This document shows, piece after piece, positions 17,659-28,558 of a DNA stretch of 64,000 nt. Position numbers and translations under genes: made by a program. The notes beneath the pieces are model-generated. The model was not told the origin of the DNA. It searched no databases and saw only the letters and a list, made by a program, of their open reading frames with translations. This DNA is from Xanthobacter dioxanivorans (GTDB taxonomy: Bacteria; Pseudomonadota; Alphaproteobacteria; Rhizobiales; Xanthobacteraceae). The first letter of the stretch is position 1. Each line of letters begins with the position of its first letter. The stretch is from contig NZ_CP063362.1 in assembly GCF_016807805.1 (NCBI RefSeq), forward strand, positions 2,035,001 through 2,099,000, read 5' to 3'.

Positions 17659-18189
17659 ACTTCATCTCCCCGGTTGCGCCGGATCGGGACCAGCTGGCCG
17701 GCGGTCACTGCCCGACCGTATCGCCCCGATCTTCGCCGGCCCGCGGCACGGTGCGCCGCTGGGCCGCCTTCCGGTCTAAACGGATCGCGTCGGGGAGGAA
17801 AGCCCGCCGAAGCTGAGGCGGTGCCCGCAAGGGCCTTCGCCGGGCGAACCGGGCCGCGAGCGGGCATCGGCGATGGGGCGCGGGGAAGGCGAGGGGCGAG
17901 GTCTGGAAACGCCTGTACGAGGGTTCCCGGGGTGGCGCCGTAACGCCACCCCGTTCCCCAACGGGCGCCGGTCAGGGCTTGGCACCCGAAGCGCGCAGAC
18001 GGCTTCGCGAAGCTCCAGATCTCCATCTCGCCGACTGATGTTGCCTTTGTGTGTGGCGCCGGTTGGAGCAGCTTTCAAGGAAAAAGTGAGCCAATGGTAC
18101 GGCGGGACCCCCGCATTGGTAATAGCTTGCCCTTGAACTGTGCCTTTTCGGCGGTGCGCCGCGCCGGACCGGGCCTCGAATCGCTTGCT
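17659..18189. other. 531-bp intergenic region with one hairpin
   Basis: No credible gene was seen. A perfect hairpin, GGGGTGGCG (17929-17937) / CGCCACCCC (17944-17952), has a 6-base loop and no T-run. Base composition drops near 18035-18135. The region sits upstream of the enoyl-CoA hydratase gene and downstream of the TIGR02186 gene. Confidence 0.4.
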
Positions 18190-18966
18190 TCATTCCTTCC
18201 GGAACAGGAGGTTTCCGAAAAATCCGACAACGAGACTGCCCAATGCCACGGCGAGACCATAGAGCAGACCGTTGTGCTGGGAGAATTCTGCGATCTTCTG
18301 TTCGAATCCTGTCTTTTGCACGTTGAAGGTGGTGGTGGCGGTGGCCGACACGCGCCCGGCGCGCAGCAGCGCCACCTCGATCTCGTAGCGACCCAGCGGC
18401 GCGGTGCCGGGAATGGAGATCTCGCTGCGGAACACGTTGGGCGCAAGGAAGCTGACGCCGCGCGGGTTCTCGCCGTAGAAGCCCTGGGCCGACTGGATCC
18501 GCAGGAAGGCGCTGCGAAACAGGTCGGTGGGGACCGAATCGGCAAAGTCGGTGCCGACGCGCTGCATGAAGATGTTGCGCTCGAGCCCGATCTGCCCGGC
18601 CCGCAGCGCGTCGGCGCCGGCCATTTCCGCCGTGGGGCGGGAGGACTGCACGGACAGGAAGGCCGGCACCTCGAGAAAGGTGCGGCTGTCCGAATTCACC
18701 CACAGGCCGAGAATGCGGGTCTTGCGCCAGGTGATGAAGGTCTCGCGCGGGCCGCGCACGGTCACCACCACGTCGGCGGCGCCGGTCGCCCCCTCCGGCT
18801 CGGCGACGCCGAACAGGACGAGGTCGGCGCCGGTGAAGCCGGAGGTGATTCGCACCTCCGGCTGCGACACCGAGAGCACCAGGCGGTCGGCGCGGGCGAG
18901 GCCCGGAGCCGCGCCGCAGGCAAGGCCTGCCGCGACGAGGGCGCCGGCGAGGCGACGGGAGATCAC
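18190..18966 (-). CDS. TIGR02186 family envelope protein
   Basis: This 258-residue protein has an N-terminal signal peptide (through ~26, ending GLARA) and a C-terminal transmembrane helix (about 230-252, GLAVALGSLVVGFFGNLLF), so most of it lies in the periplasm. Family features include ITSGFTGADLVLFG, DVVVTVRGP, WVNSDSRTFLEVPAF and a beta-rich SxxF-NVFRSEISIPGTAPLGRYEIEV-like stretch. Its ATG overlaps the stop of the upstream TauE/SafE permease by four bases, a pairing seen often in alphaproteobacteria. The role may be linked to sulfite or organosulfonate export, but this is unproven. Confidence 0.85.
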   Translation of the reverse strand: MISRRLAGALVAAGLACGAAPGLARADRLVLSVSQPEVRITSGFTGADLVLFGVAEPEGATGAADVVVTVRGPRETFITWRKTRILGLWVNSDSRTFLEVPAFLSVQSSRPTAEMAGADALRAGQIGLERNIFMQRVGTDFADSVPTDLFRSAFLRIQSAQGFYGENPRGVSFLAPNVFRSEISIPGTAPLGRYEIEVALLRAGRVSATATTTFNVQKTGFEQKIAEFSQHNGLLYGLAVALGSLVVGFFGNLLFRKE

Positions 18967-19889
18967 GGCAATGGCTCCACGATGGTCACGGCGAAGGCGT
19001 CCGGCGGCCGGCTGACCAGGTCCGCCGCCACGCGCAGCGCCACCGACAGCACCAGGAGGCCGAGGAGCAGCCGCAGGTTCTCCGCCTTCAGCGTCTGCCC
19101 CGTCCGCGCGCCGAACTGGGCGCCCATGGTGCCGCCCACCATCAGGACGAAGGCGAGCACCACGTCCACCGTGCCGTTGGCCTCCGCGTGCAGCACGGTG
19201 GCCGCCGCCATGGTGACGAGGGTGAGGACGAGGGAGGTGCCCACCGCGGTCTGGGTCGGCACCTTCAGGAGATAGATGAGCGCGGGCACCAGGATGAAGC
19301 CGCCGCCCACCCCCAGCACGGCGCCGAGCAGGCCGATGATGAAGCCGAGGCCCACCACCGGCACGGCCGAGATGTAGATGCGCGAGCGGCGGAAGCGCAT
19401 CTTCAGGGGCAGGCGCATGAACCAGGCGCGGGTGCCGGGCCGCCGCACCACCGCAGGCTCGCCCCGGCGCGCCCGGCGGATGGCGCGCAGGCTTTCCACC
19501 AGCATCAGCGTGCCGATGGCGCCGAGGAGCAGGGTGTAGGACACGCGGATGGCGAGGTCCACCTGGCCGATGGTGCGCAGGAACAGGAACAGCAGCACCC
19601 CCGCCACCGTCCCCAGGAGACCGCCGGCGAGCAGGACGCCGGCCAGCGGCATGTCCATCATCCCCTTGCGCCAGTAGGACAGGGCGCCGGAGAGGGAGGA
19701 GGCGGCCATGTAGGGCGACACGCTGGCCACCGCCACCGCCGGCGGCACGCCGGTGAAGATGAGCAGCGGCGTCATCAGGAAGCCGCCGCCCACCCCGAAC
19801 ATGCCGGAGATGAACCCCACCGCAAGGCCCATGGCGAAGATGGTGAAGATGGCGACGGGCAGTTCGGCGATGGGCAGGTAGATGGTCAC
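18963..19889 (-). CDS. TauE/SafE family permease (probable sulfite exporter)
   Basis: This 308-residue inner-membrane protein has about eight transmembrane helices in two repeats, each opening with the glycine-rich signature of the family: GFISGMFGVGGGFLMTPLLI near residue 25 and GLLGAVLGVGGGFILVPALI near 190. Members export sulfite, sulfoacetate or other organic anions. It forms an ATGA-overlapping pair with the downstream TIGR02186 gene, so the two are translationally coupled. Confidence 0.9.
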   Translation of the reverse strand: MTIYLPIAELPVAIFTIFAMGLAVGFISGMFGVGGGFLMTPLLIFTGVPPAVAVASVSPYMAASSLSGALSYWRKGMMDMPLAGVLLAGGLLGTVAGVLLFLFLRTIGQVDLAIRVSYTLLLGAIGTLMLVESLRAIRRARRGEPAVVRRPGTRAWFMRLPLKMRFRRSRIYISAVPVVGLGFIIGLLGAVLGVGGGFILVPALIYLLKVPTQTAVGTSLVLTLVTMAAATVLHAEANGTVDVVLAFVLMVGGTMGAQFGARTGQTLKAENLRLLLGLLVLSVALRVAADLVSRPPDAFAVTIVEPLP

Positions 19890-20070
19890 GGGCGGACCTT
19901 TTGGTCGCGGTCGGTGCCGGGCCTATAATGCGCGCGGCAGGTCAAGGAAAGCTGAAGCCCTTTGATCGAAGAACTTGGCATTGCATCTCCGCGCCGGTGA
20001 TCCCGCACGGGCCGCGGGACGCCGCCGGCGGGGCGGTTGCATCGGGACGCCGGACCTTCCGTCGCCAAAG

Positions 20071-20123
20071 CTTCGCGGGCCAAGTTTCGCGAGCCGGTTT
20101 CGCGAGCCGGTTTCGCAAGCCAT
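20071..20123. repeat. Short tandem repeat, 13-bp period
   Basis: There are four imperfect copies of TTTCGCGAGCCGG (20085 and 20098 identical; 20072 and 20111 diverged), lying immediately upstream of the diguanylate cyclase start. The repeat is probably in the leader region and could affect its expression. Confidence 0.7.
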
Positions 20124-20182
20124 GTATGGATCGCGCTGCCGCTGCTATTGTGGTCCGGTCTTCGGCGCTCGGTGAGGCGTTC

Positions 20183-21472
20183 GTGTCGCAATCGCGTGTG
20201 TACGGATTTTTCGGGACGATCCTTGATTCTCTCGATATGGCCGTCTGCCTGTTCGATGCGGAAGACCACACCCTCCTATGGAACGACACGTTCCTGCGCT
20301 TCTTTCCCGAGCATGCCGGCCATGTGTATGCCGGCGAGCCCTATCGCGAAAACCTGCGCCGCTTCTACGACGCCCGGCTCGCGGGGGAGGAGCGGCGCAA
20401 CATCGACCGGTACATCGAGGAGGGGATCGCCCGCCATCGGGCGCAGTCGCGGCCCTTCGTGTTCCTCCATCTCGGCCGGCGCCTGCGGGTCGCCTCCCTG
20501 CCGACGCCGGATGGCCATCGCCTGCGCATCTGGCAGCAGCTGTCGGAGGAGCGCAAGGCCGCCGGGCCGGGCGGGTGGGACGCGTTTCCCATCGACCTGC
20601 TCGATCACATTGCCGACGGGGCGATGGTGCTCGACCAGAACGACCGGATCATCGCCACCAACGACGAGTTCCGCGCCCTCTACGACGTTCCGGAAGGACA
20701 ATCGGTCATCGGCTCGACCCTCGTGGATGTGGTCTGCGCCGCCTGGATAAAGGCGCAGCAGCCCGACCGCTGGTCGGACGGCTTCGTGCCGGACAACCTG
20801 CATTTCGTCGGCGCGCCCTTTGAGATCGAGCTTCCCGGCGGCCGCTGGCGGCGGGTCATCGCGCGGCGGTCCGCTGCCGGCATCGGCTATTTCACCCATT
20901 CCGACATCACCGAGCTGAAGCGCCAGCAGACGGAGCTGAAGCGCGCGCTGGACGAGCTGTCCGCCATCGCCGCCACCGACGTGCTCACCGGCCTCGCCAA
21001 CCGCCGCCGCTTCGACGAGGCGATGGGCGATGTGTGGGCGCGCTGCGCCCGGTGGGGCACGCCGGCCGCGGTGCTGCTCATCGACCTCGACCATTTCAAG
21101 CTGGTCAACGACCGCTTCGGCCACGCCGCCGGTGACGAATGCCTGAGGCGCGTGGCCGCGGCGGTGCGCGGCGCGGTCACCCGCCCCGGGGATCTGGCGG
21201 CGCGCCACGGCGGCGAGGAGTTCGCCGTCCTCCTGCCCAACGCCACGGCGGAGGAGGCGCTGGCGGTGGCGCAGAGCATCCGCCGCGCCATGCGCATCGA
21301 GCTTTGGGCCGAGGTGCATCCGGATCTGAAGGTGCTCACGGCGAGCGTGGGCATCTGTGCCATCGCCGCCGTCGGCGCGGTGCCCGCCGATGCCGCCATG
21401 CGCCGCGCCGACGAGGCGCTCTACCGCGCCAAGCACCGCGGGCGGGACCGGATCGAGGTTCAGCGCGCCTGA
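20183..21472 (+). CDS. PAS-GGDEF diguanylate cyclase
   Basis: This protein of about 429 residues has two PAS-like segments (from YGFFGTILDSLDMAVCLFDA and from DHIADGAMVLDQNDRIIATN) and no transmembrane segment, so the sensor is cytoplasmic. A short helical linker leads to a GGDEF domain (ATDVLTGLANRRRFDEA, LLIDLDHFKLVNDRFGH, active site GGEEF). The product inhibition site RPGD (RxxD) lies five residues before GGEEF, so cyclic-di-GMP feedback is expected. Start: GTG at 20183 with GTGAGG upstream; an in-frame ATG at 20126 is the alternative. It overlaps the convergent pyroglutamyl-peptidase gene by 13 bases. Confidence 0.88.
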   Translation: MSQSRVYGFFGTILDSLDMAVCLFDAEDHTLLWNDTFLRFFPEHAGHVYAGEPYRENLRRFYDARLAGEERRNIDRYIEEGIARHRAQSRPFVFLHLGRRLRVASLPTPDGHRLRIWQQLSEERKAAGPGGWDAFPIDLLDHIADGAMVLDQNDRIIATNDEFRALYDVPEGQSVIGSTLVDVVCAAWIKAQQPDRWSDGFVPDNLHFVGAPFEIELPGGRWRRVIARRSAAGIGYFTHSDITELKRQQTELKRALDELSAIAATDVLTGLANRRRFDEAMGDVWARCARWGTPAAVLLIDLDHFKLVNDRFGHAAGDECLRRVAAAVRGAVTRPGDLAARHGGEEFAVLLPNATAEEALAVAQSIRRAMRIELWAEVHPDLKVLTASVGICAIAAVGAVPADAAMRRADEALYRAKHRGRDRIEVQRA

Positions 21473-22101
21473 CGGCGGTGGCGCACGGCTGCGGCGAAGG
21501 CGACGACGAGCGCCGACAGGGCCCGGGCCATCCCCGCGCGCGAGACGCCCCGGGGGCGCCCGCTGCGTCCGGGCAGATGGATGAAGACGGCCGGCGGCGG
21601 CCCGCCCGCATCCCGACGCCTCCGCGCCCAGGCGAGGGCATGCAGCAGGCCGGCGTTGCACAGGTAGCGGCCCGCGTCGCGGGAGGTGGCGGCCGGCACC
21701 CCGCCGGCGCGCAGGGCCGCCAGAAGGGGGCCGGCCGGCATCGTCGCGCCGAGCGCATCCGGCGCTCCCGCCAGCAGCCGGCGGCCGGGCGGGGGCCGGC
21801 GGGCGGCATCAGGCAAGGCGCGCGCCGCATTCACCGCCAGGGTCTCGACCGAGACCCACCGGCGCCGGGCGGCCACGCCGAACAGGATCACGCCATCGGG
21901 CACGCGCCGTTCCAGCAGCGCGTCGAGGCGGGAGAGGGCATCCCAGCGCGTGGGCAGGATCTCCACCTCGATGTCGAGCCCGCCCAGGGCCGGCCGCCGC
22001 AGCCGCAGCAGATCGGCCACCGCCCGCTGCGATGGATTCACCGGCACGCCGGGAAACGGCCCGAAGGCGCAGACGAGGAGGCGGGCGGGGCGGGTGCTCA
22101 T
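21460..22101 (-). CDS. Pyroglutamyl-peptidase I family (C15) protein
   Basis: This 213-residue protein matches peptidase family C15. The N-terminal VCAFGPFPGVPVNPS corresponds to the family's TGFEPFGG-NPS. The catalytic triad is seen as Glu in VETLAVNAA, Cys in SRDAGRYLCN and His in AVFIHLPG. The usual GFEPFGG glycines are changed, so substrate range may differ from true Pcp. The start at ATG 22101 has AGGGAG close upstream. It overlaps the end of the GGDEF gene. Confidence 0.8.
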   Translation of the reverse strand: MSTRPARLLVCAFGPFPGVPVNPSQRAVADLLRLRRPALGGLDIEVEILPTRWDALSRLDALLERRVPDGVILFGVAARRRWVSVETLAVNAARALPDAARRPPPGRRLLAGAPDALGATMPAGPLLAALRAGGVPAATSRDAGRYLCNAGLLHALAWARRRRDAGGPPPAVFIHLPGRSGRPRGVSRAGMARALSALVVAFAAAVRHRRQAR

Positions 22102-22114
22102 TCTCCCTGGCGTC

Positions 22115-22293
22115 CTAGAGCGTTTCCCCGTTTCATGGAATCGGGGAAACGCCCTATGTCTTTGCGTGATCGCATTTTCTTCACGCGGACCGGTCTCCAC
22201 TTCGCTCGAAAACGCTCTAGTGATTCGACCGCGACAGATGGAACCCATCTGTCGCGATTAGGTCGAACCACAACTCTTTGATCCACTAGAGCC
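22115..22293. repeat. Palindromic intergenic element cluster, copy C
   Basis: Two nested palindromic units are bounded by CTAGAG. The first (22115-22220) has inverted ends beginning CTAGAGCGTTT and an inner hairpin CGTTTCCCCG / CGGGGAAACG. The second has arms CGCGACAGATGG (22230-22241) / CCATCTGTCGCG (22245-22256) inside outer arms TTCGACC / GGTCGAA. It ends in CTAGAGC, whose CTA (22286-22288) is the meaB stop codon. It is noncoding. Confidence 0.75.
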
Positions 22294-23275
22294 CGATGAG
22301 GCCGGCGATCTCTGCCGCCGCCAGTGCGGGCGCGAGGGTGCCCGCCGCCACCTCCTTCTCAAGCGCGGGAAGGCGCGCCTTCACCGCCGGGTCGTGGGCC
22401 ACCTTCTCGGCGAGGCGCTCGTTGAGCAGCGTCCACATCCAGCGCACCTGCTGGGCGCGCCGCGTGGCGGCGAAGGTGCCGGCAGCTTCCGATTTCTGCC
22501 GGTGCAGCACCACCTGCTCCCATACCTCCGGGATGCCGGCGCCGGTGAGGGCCGAATAGGTGAGGACAGGGGGCGACCAGTGCGGCAGGCGCGCGCCGAG
22601 CAGGTGCAGCGCCGTGCGGTATTCCCCAGCGGCGGCGCGGGCGCGGTTGATGTTGTCGCCGTCCGCCTTGTTCACCGCGACGATGTCGGCGAGCTCCAAC
22701 ACGCCCTTCTTGATGCCCTGAAGCTCGTCGCCCGCGCCGGGAAGCATCAGCACGAGGAACGTATCGGTGAGGTCGGCCACCGCCGTTTCCGACTGGCCGA
22801 CGCCCACCGTCTCCACCAGCACCACGTCGAAGCCGGCGGCCTCGCACAACAGCATGGTCTCGCGCGTCTTCGCCGCGATGCCCCCGAGCGTGCCGCTGGA
22901 CGGGGAAGGGCGGATGAAGGCATTGCGGTCCACCGACAGGCGGGACATGCGGGTCTTGTCGCCGAGGATGGAGCCGCCGGTGCGGGTGGAGGAGGGATCC
23001 ACCGCCAGCACCGCCACCTTGTGGCCCTGCGACGTGAGGTAGGTGCCGAGCGCATCGATGGTGGTGGACTTGCCCACCCCCGGCACCCCGGTGATGCCCA
23101 CGCGAAAAGCCCCGCCGGTGCGCGGCAGCAGCGACTGCAACAGCACCTGCGCCCGGCGCCGGTGATCGGCCCGGCGCGATTCCACCAGGGTGATGGCCCG
23201 GGCCAGCGCCGCCCGCTCGCCCTTCGCCACGCTCGCGGCGAGTTTCTCGTCGTCCTCGTGCCGTGCGCCCGTCAT
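22286..23275 (-). CDS. meaB: Methylmalonyl-CoA mutase-associated GTPase MeaB
   Basis: This 329-residue G3E-family GTPase has a P-loop [11 protein letters not shown] near residues 60-70. Other motifs are [26 protein letters not shown]-type [28 protein letters not shown] and VNKADGDN (NKxD). It loads and protects adenosylcobalamin-dependent methylmalonyl-CoA mutase. The mutase genes are not in this window. An alternative GTG start lies seven codons upstream. The TAG stop lies on the edge of a repeat element. Confidence 0.93.
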   Translation of the reverse strand: MTGARHEDDEKLAASVAKGERAALARAITLVESRRADHRRRAQVLLQSLLPRTGGAFRVGITGVPGVGKSTTIDALGTYLTSQGHKVAVLAVDPSSTRTGGSILGDKTRMSRLSVDRNAFIRPSPSSGTLGGIAAKTRETMLLCEAAGFDVVLVETVGVGQSETAVADLTDTFLVLMLPGAGDELQGIKKGVLELADIVAVNKADGDNINRARAAAGEYRTALHLLGARLPHWSPPVLTYSALTGAGIPEVWEQVVLHRQKSEAAGTFAATRRAQQVRWMWTLLNERLAEKVAHDPAVKARLPALEKEVAAGTLAPALAAAEIAGLIGL

Positions 23276-23446
23276 GCCCGCCGTGTCCCCACCCACCAGC
23301 TCGCTCTCCGCAGGATGTTCGCCCTGGGGCCGTTGGCCCGTCAGCTCCTCCGGCGGATCCGGAGAATCGGATTCGCCATCATCTGGAACCCGCCGTCAGC
23401 GTGAACGTTCTTTCCATATCTTTCCACTTCAAGCGAGGACGAGCCA

Positions 23447-23653
23447 ATGAACTGGGATCGCATCGAGGGCAACTGGAAGCAGGTCACCGGCAATCTGAAG
23501 GCGCAGTGGGGCAAGCTCACCGACGACGACCTCACCCAGATCAACGGGAATCGCGAGATTCTCGAAGGCAAGCTGCAGGAGCGCTACGGCTATGCCAAGG
23601 ACGAGGTGAAGCGCCAGGTTGATACCTGGTCCACCAACATCCGGACCATGTGA
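23447..23653 (+). CDS. CsbD family stress protein
   Basis: This 68-residue soluble protein begins MNWDRIEGNWKQVTGNLKAQWGKLTDDDL, the CsbD/YjbJ signature, followed by REILEGKLQERYGYAKDEVKRQVD. These abundant small proteins are induced by general stress; their molecular function is unknown. The gene stands alone between divergent meaB and convergent folK. Confidence 0.93.
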   Translation: MNWDRIEGNWKQVTGNLKAQWGKLTDDDLTQINGNREILEGKLQERYGYAKDEVKRQVDTWSTNIRTM

Positions 23654-23743
23654 CGCGCCGCGCGCTGGTGAGAGCCGCGCAGGGCAATCCCCGTGCCGCC
23701 GCAGCGGCGCGGGGCTTCCTCGTGTCTTCGGGCGGCTTCCGCC

Positions 23744-24238
23744 TCACGTCACTTTCAGGATGCCGCTGCGGTCGAGGCCGGCCAGCGCGTCTTTGGCCCG
23801 CACGCCCCCCACCTCGATCTCCGGGGCGATTTCCGTCAGCGGCACCAGCGCGAAGGCGCGCTCCATGAGGCGGGGATGGGGAATCTCCAGGTCCTGCGCG
23901 TCCACCTTCTCGCTGCCGAACAGCAGGATGTCGATGTCGATGCGCCGCGGGCCGAAGCGGACCTCGTGCGGCCGGTCGCGCCCCAGCATCCGCTCCACCA
24001 GGAGCGCGAGGAAGAGCAGGCTCCGCGGAGGCACCGGGCTTTCCACCTCCACCACCTGATTGAGGTAGGGTCCCTGCGGGATGGGCCCCCAGGGCGGCGT
24101 CTCGTAGAGCGAGGAGCGCGCCCGGATGGTGAGCCCCGCCCGCGCCAGCGTGCCGAGGGCAAGGCCCATGGTGGCGGCGCGCCCGCCCACGTTGGAGCCG
24201 AGGCAGAGATAGGCGGTGGTGCCGCGCGAGGGCCTCAT
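23744..24238 (-). CDS. folK: 6-hydroxymethyl-7,8-dihydropterin pyrophosphokinase
   Basis: This 164-residue enzyme of tetrahydrofolate synthesis transfers pyrophosphate from ATP to 6-hydroxymethyl-dihydropterin. Signatures are YLCLGSNVGGRAATM, SSLYETPPWG, YLNQVVEVES and the family motif RFGPRRIDIDILLFG, then IPHPRLMERAFALVPL. Its ATG overlaps the stop of folP by four bases, so the two are translationally coupled and their products act consecutively. Confidence 0.95.
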   Translation of the reverse strand: MRPSRGTTAYLCLGSNVGGRAATMGLALGTLARAGLTIRARSSLYETPPWGPIPQGPYLNQVVEVESPVPPRSLLFLALLVERMLGRDRPHEVRFGPRRIDIDILLFGSEKVDAQDLEIPHPRLMERAFALVPLTEIAPEIEVGGVRAKDALAGLDRSGILKVT

Positions 24239-25071
24239 CGGGCGTCCCGGATGGCCTCGGCGACGCGCGCCGCCTGCACATGGGCGGCCACATCGTGCAC
24301 CCGGATGATCTCCACGCCGGCCATGATGCCGATGACGTTGGAGGCGATGGTGCCTGGCAGGCGCTCCGCCGGGGTGGTGTCGATCACCTTACCGATCAGC
24401 GACTTGCGCGAGGTGCCCAGCAGCAGGGGCAGCCCCAGCACCCGCAGCTCGTCGAGGCGCCGCACGGCGGAGAGGTTCTGCGGAAAGCTCTTGCCGAAGC
24501 CGATGCCCGGATCGAGCACGATGCGCTCGCGCTTCAGGCCGGCCCTGTCGGCCTTCTCCAGCGCCACCTCGAAGAAGGCGAGCATGTCGGCGACGATGTC
24601 GATGCCCTCGTCCACGCTCTCGCGATTGTGCATGACCACGGCGGCGGCATCGTAGTCGGCCACCACCCGAGCCATGTCGGGGTCGCGGGCGAAGCCCCAC
24701 ACGTCGTTGACGATCAGCGCCCCCGCCTCCAGCGCGCGGCGGGCGACGGAGGCCTTGTAGGTATCCACCGAGACCGGCACGCCGGTCTCGCCGGCCAGCG
24801 GGGCGATGACGGGGGCGATGCGCGCCCATTCGTCCTCCGCCGCCACCGGGGTGTGGCCGGGGCGGGTGGATTCGCCGCCCACGTCGAGCATGTCCGCCCC
24901 TTCGGCGACGAGGCGCCGGGCATTGGCCAGCGCGTCCTCGGGCGCGGCGCTGCGTCCGCCATCGGAAAACGAATCGGGCGTCACGTTGAGGATGCCCATG
25001 ACGAGGGTGCGCGGGCCGAGGGCGATGGCGCGGCCACGGGCGAGGAGGGTGCGGGCAGGAGCAGCGGGCAT
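24235..25071 (-). CDS. folP: Dihydropteroate synthase
   Basis: This 278-residue TIM-barrel enzyme condenses 6-hydroxymethyl-dihydropterin pyrophosphate with p-aminobenzoate and is the sulfonamide target. Seen are MGILNVTPDSFSDGG (phosphate loop), DMLDVGGESTRPGHTPV, VSVDTYKA, LIVNDVWG, ERIVLDPGIGFGKS and LPLLLGTSRKS. The frame is open to 25176, but the ATG at 25071 gives the usual length. It is coupled to folK by ATGA overlap. Confidence 0.95.
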   Translation of the reverse strand: MPAAPARTLLARGRAIALGPRTLVMGILNVTPDSFSDGGRSAAPEDALANARRLVAEGADMLDVGGESTRPGHTPVAAEDEWARIAPVIAPLAGETGVPVSVDTYKASVARRALEAGALIVNDVWGFARDPDMARVVADYDAAAVVMHNRESVDEGIDIVADMLAFFEVALEKADRAGLKRERIVLDPGIGFGKSFPQNLSAVRRLDELRVLGLPLLLGTSRKSLIGKVIDTTPAERLPGTIASNVIGIMAGVEIIRVHDVAAHVQAARVAEAIRDAR

Positions 25072-25117
25072 GGGGGTGATCCAGAGGGGCCCCACTGAAA
25101 CGCGGCGGGGTTCACAT

Positions 25118-25167
25118 GGCAAGGGGCGGGCAAGGGGCGGGCAAGCGGGCGGGCAAGCGGGCGGGCG
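25118..25167. repeat. Short G-rich tandem repeat
   Basis: About four copies of an 11-12 base unit, GCAAGGGGCGG then GCAAGCGGGCGG, lie between cmk and folP. The repeat is upstream of the folP start and reads through the upstream in-frame extension of that gene. A simple-sequence origin by slippage is likely. Confidence 0.7.
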
Positions 25168-25223
25168 AGTGAGCACGCGCGCTCAGGCCTCCCGGCGGCG
25201 GGGCACCGCCGGGGGCGGCAGGC

Positions 25224-25864
25224 CTAGCGCCCGTGCCGGCGCGCCTCGACGATGGCGAGGGCGGCGGCGAAGGCGGCCGGAATGTCCAACTGCGAGGTGT
25301 CGAGCAGCGCGGCGTCCTCGGCCATCACCAGCGGTGCCGTGGCGCGGGCCGAATCACGTTCGTCGCGCTTGCGGATGTCGGCCAGCACCGCGTCATAGGT
25401 GATCGGCTCTCCCCGGCTGGCCAGCTCGCGGTAGCGTCGCTCCGCCCGCACCTCGGGCGTGGCGGTGACGAACAGCTTGGCCTCCGCCCGGGGGCAGATG
25501 ACCGTGCCGATGTCGCGCCCGTCCAGCACCGCGCCGCCCGGCTGGGCGGCGAAGCGGTGCTGCAGGTCGAGCAGCGCGGCGCGCACCCCCTGCCGTGCCG
25601 CCACCACCGAGGCCGCCTCGCCCAGTGCCGCCGTGCGCAGCGCCTCCGGATCGAGGGTCGAGAGGTCGAGATGGCGTGCCGCCTCCTCCGACGCCGGCGC
25701 GTCGTCGAGGCGGCCGAGGGCGAGGCAGCGCGCCGCCACCGCCCGGTAGAGCAGGCCGGTGTCCAGATGGGGGAGCGCGTAATGCGCCGCGAGCCGGCGC
25801 GCCAGCGTGCCCTTGCCGGAGGCCGCCGGCCCGTCGATGGCGATGATCACGGCTATCGTCCGCA

Positions 25865-25865
<1 letters not shown>
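25224..25865 (-). CDS. cmk: Cytidylate kinase
   Basis: This 213-residue enzyme phosphorylates CMP and dCMP. The P-loop GPAASGKGT is at residues 12-20. Other features are [11 protein letters not shown], the NMP-binding [17 protein letters not shown] segment and [21 protein letters not shown], with lid residues [13 protein letters not shown]. Its ATG shares one base with the aroA stop (TGATG), so aroA-cmk is a coupled pair, an order seen in many proteobacteria (often followed by rpsA). Confidence 0.95.
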
Positions 25866-27825
<1,960 letters not shown>

Positions 27826-27965
27826 TACCCGACGCGGCCTGTGCTTAAAGGCCGCTCTCGCTCGGCGGATCTGATTCACCGAGCACCCCGCCGCGGGACT
27901 TCCCGGCGCATGGAAGGGCTCAGAACCTCGTGTTCATGATCCCCGTGCGCAGCCCGCGGCCCGGT

Positions 27966-28041
<76 letters not shown>

Positions 28042-28558
28042 AAAATATATCCTAAATAACTGAAAACACGAGAAAATTTGCATCTCGGAAACTCCGTGTC
28101 CGAGCATCGGCCCTGGCACGCGCGTTGGCTCGTGGCGGTCCATGGTGGACAGAAGCGGGATTGGCCGGGATCAGGTGGGATTGGGCGGGATGCGACCGCT
28201 CAGACCGCCTCCCACACCCGGTCGAGGATCTGCGCGGCAAGCGCGTGCTCGCGCCGAACAAGCCGGCGGAGACCCGGCCGAAGACGATGCCGGTTTCCAA
28301 TGCTCGCCACCGTTGCGACCCTGCTGCTGCAAAAGCGCGCTCGCAGATCACTGAACGGCGCGAAGAGCTCTACACCGCCTTGCGCCTCGGAAGGGCATCA
28401 TGTGGCGCTTTTCGACGGTCGCTTCAACCGTGGGGTGGGAGAAAGCGCTCTGGATGAAGGCCTGCAGAAAATTAGACTAATTCTAATTTGAAGCTGCCAA
28501 TCGGGGCCTTCGTCGCTATGCTGCCAGCGATCTGCAGACCCTCCGAGCAGGCATTGCA
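28042..28558. other. 517-bp stretch between tRNA-Ala and the VIT-type gene
   Basis: The first ~50 bases are AT-rich. Several short open frames cross 28080-28490, but none has a good start, and no protein family is recognisable. They may be remnants of an inserted element. The right end carries an iron-box-like palindrome and the VIT-type gene's promoter region. No second copy of the tRNA 3' end is visible here. Confidence 0.4.
28469..28489 (+). promoter_or_regulatory. Irr-type iron control element (ICE) candidate
   Basis: Perfect 8-bp inverted repeats AAATTAGA and TCTAATTT are separated by five bases. The core TTAGAC-TAA-TTCTAA differs by one base from the rhizobial ICE consensus TTAGAA-N3-TTCTAA bound by Irr. 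It is centred about 80 bp upstream of a metal transporter start. Irr activates or represses iron genes according to haem status; regulation here is inferred. Confidence 0.7.

Noticed and set aside
17929..17952. Hairpin in the 17.7-18.2 kb gap as a terminator or small RNA
   Set aside because: The stem is perfect, but there is no T-run and no promoter-like sequence or conserved structure to support an RNA gene.
28078..28491. Possible gene or transposase fragment between tRNA-Ala and the VIT-type gene
   Set aside because: Three short overlapping frames were compared. Faint resemblance to IS630-type pieces needs several frame changes and has no catalytic motif, so it was recorded only as unassigned sequence.
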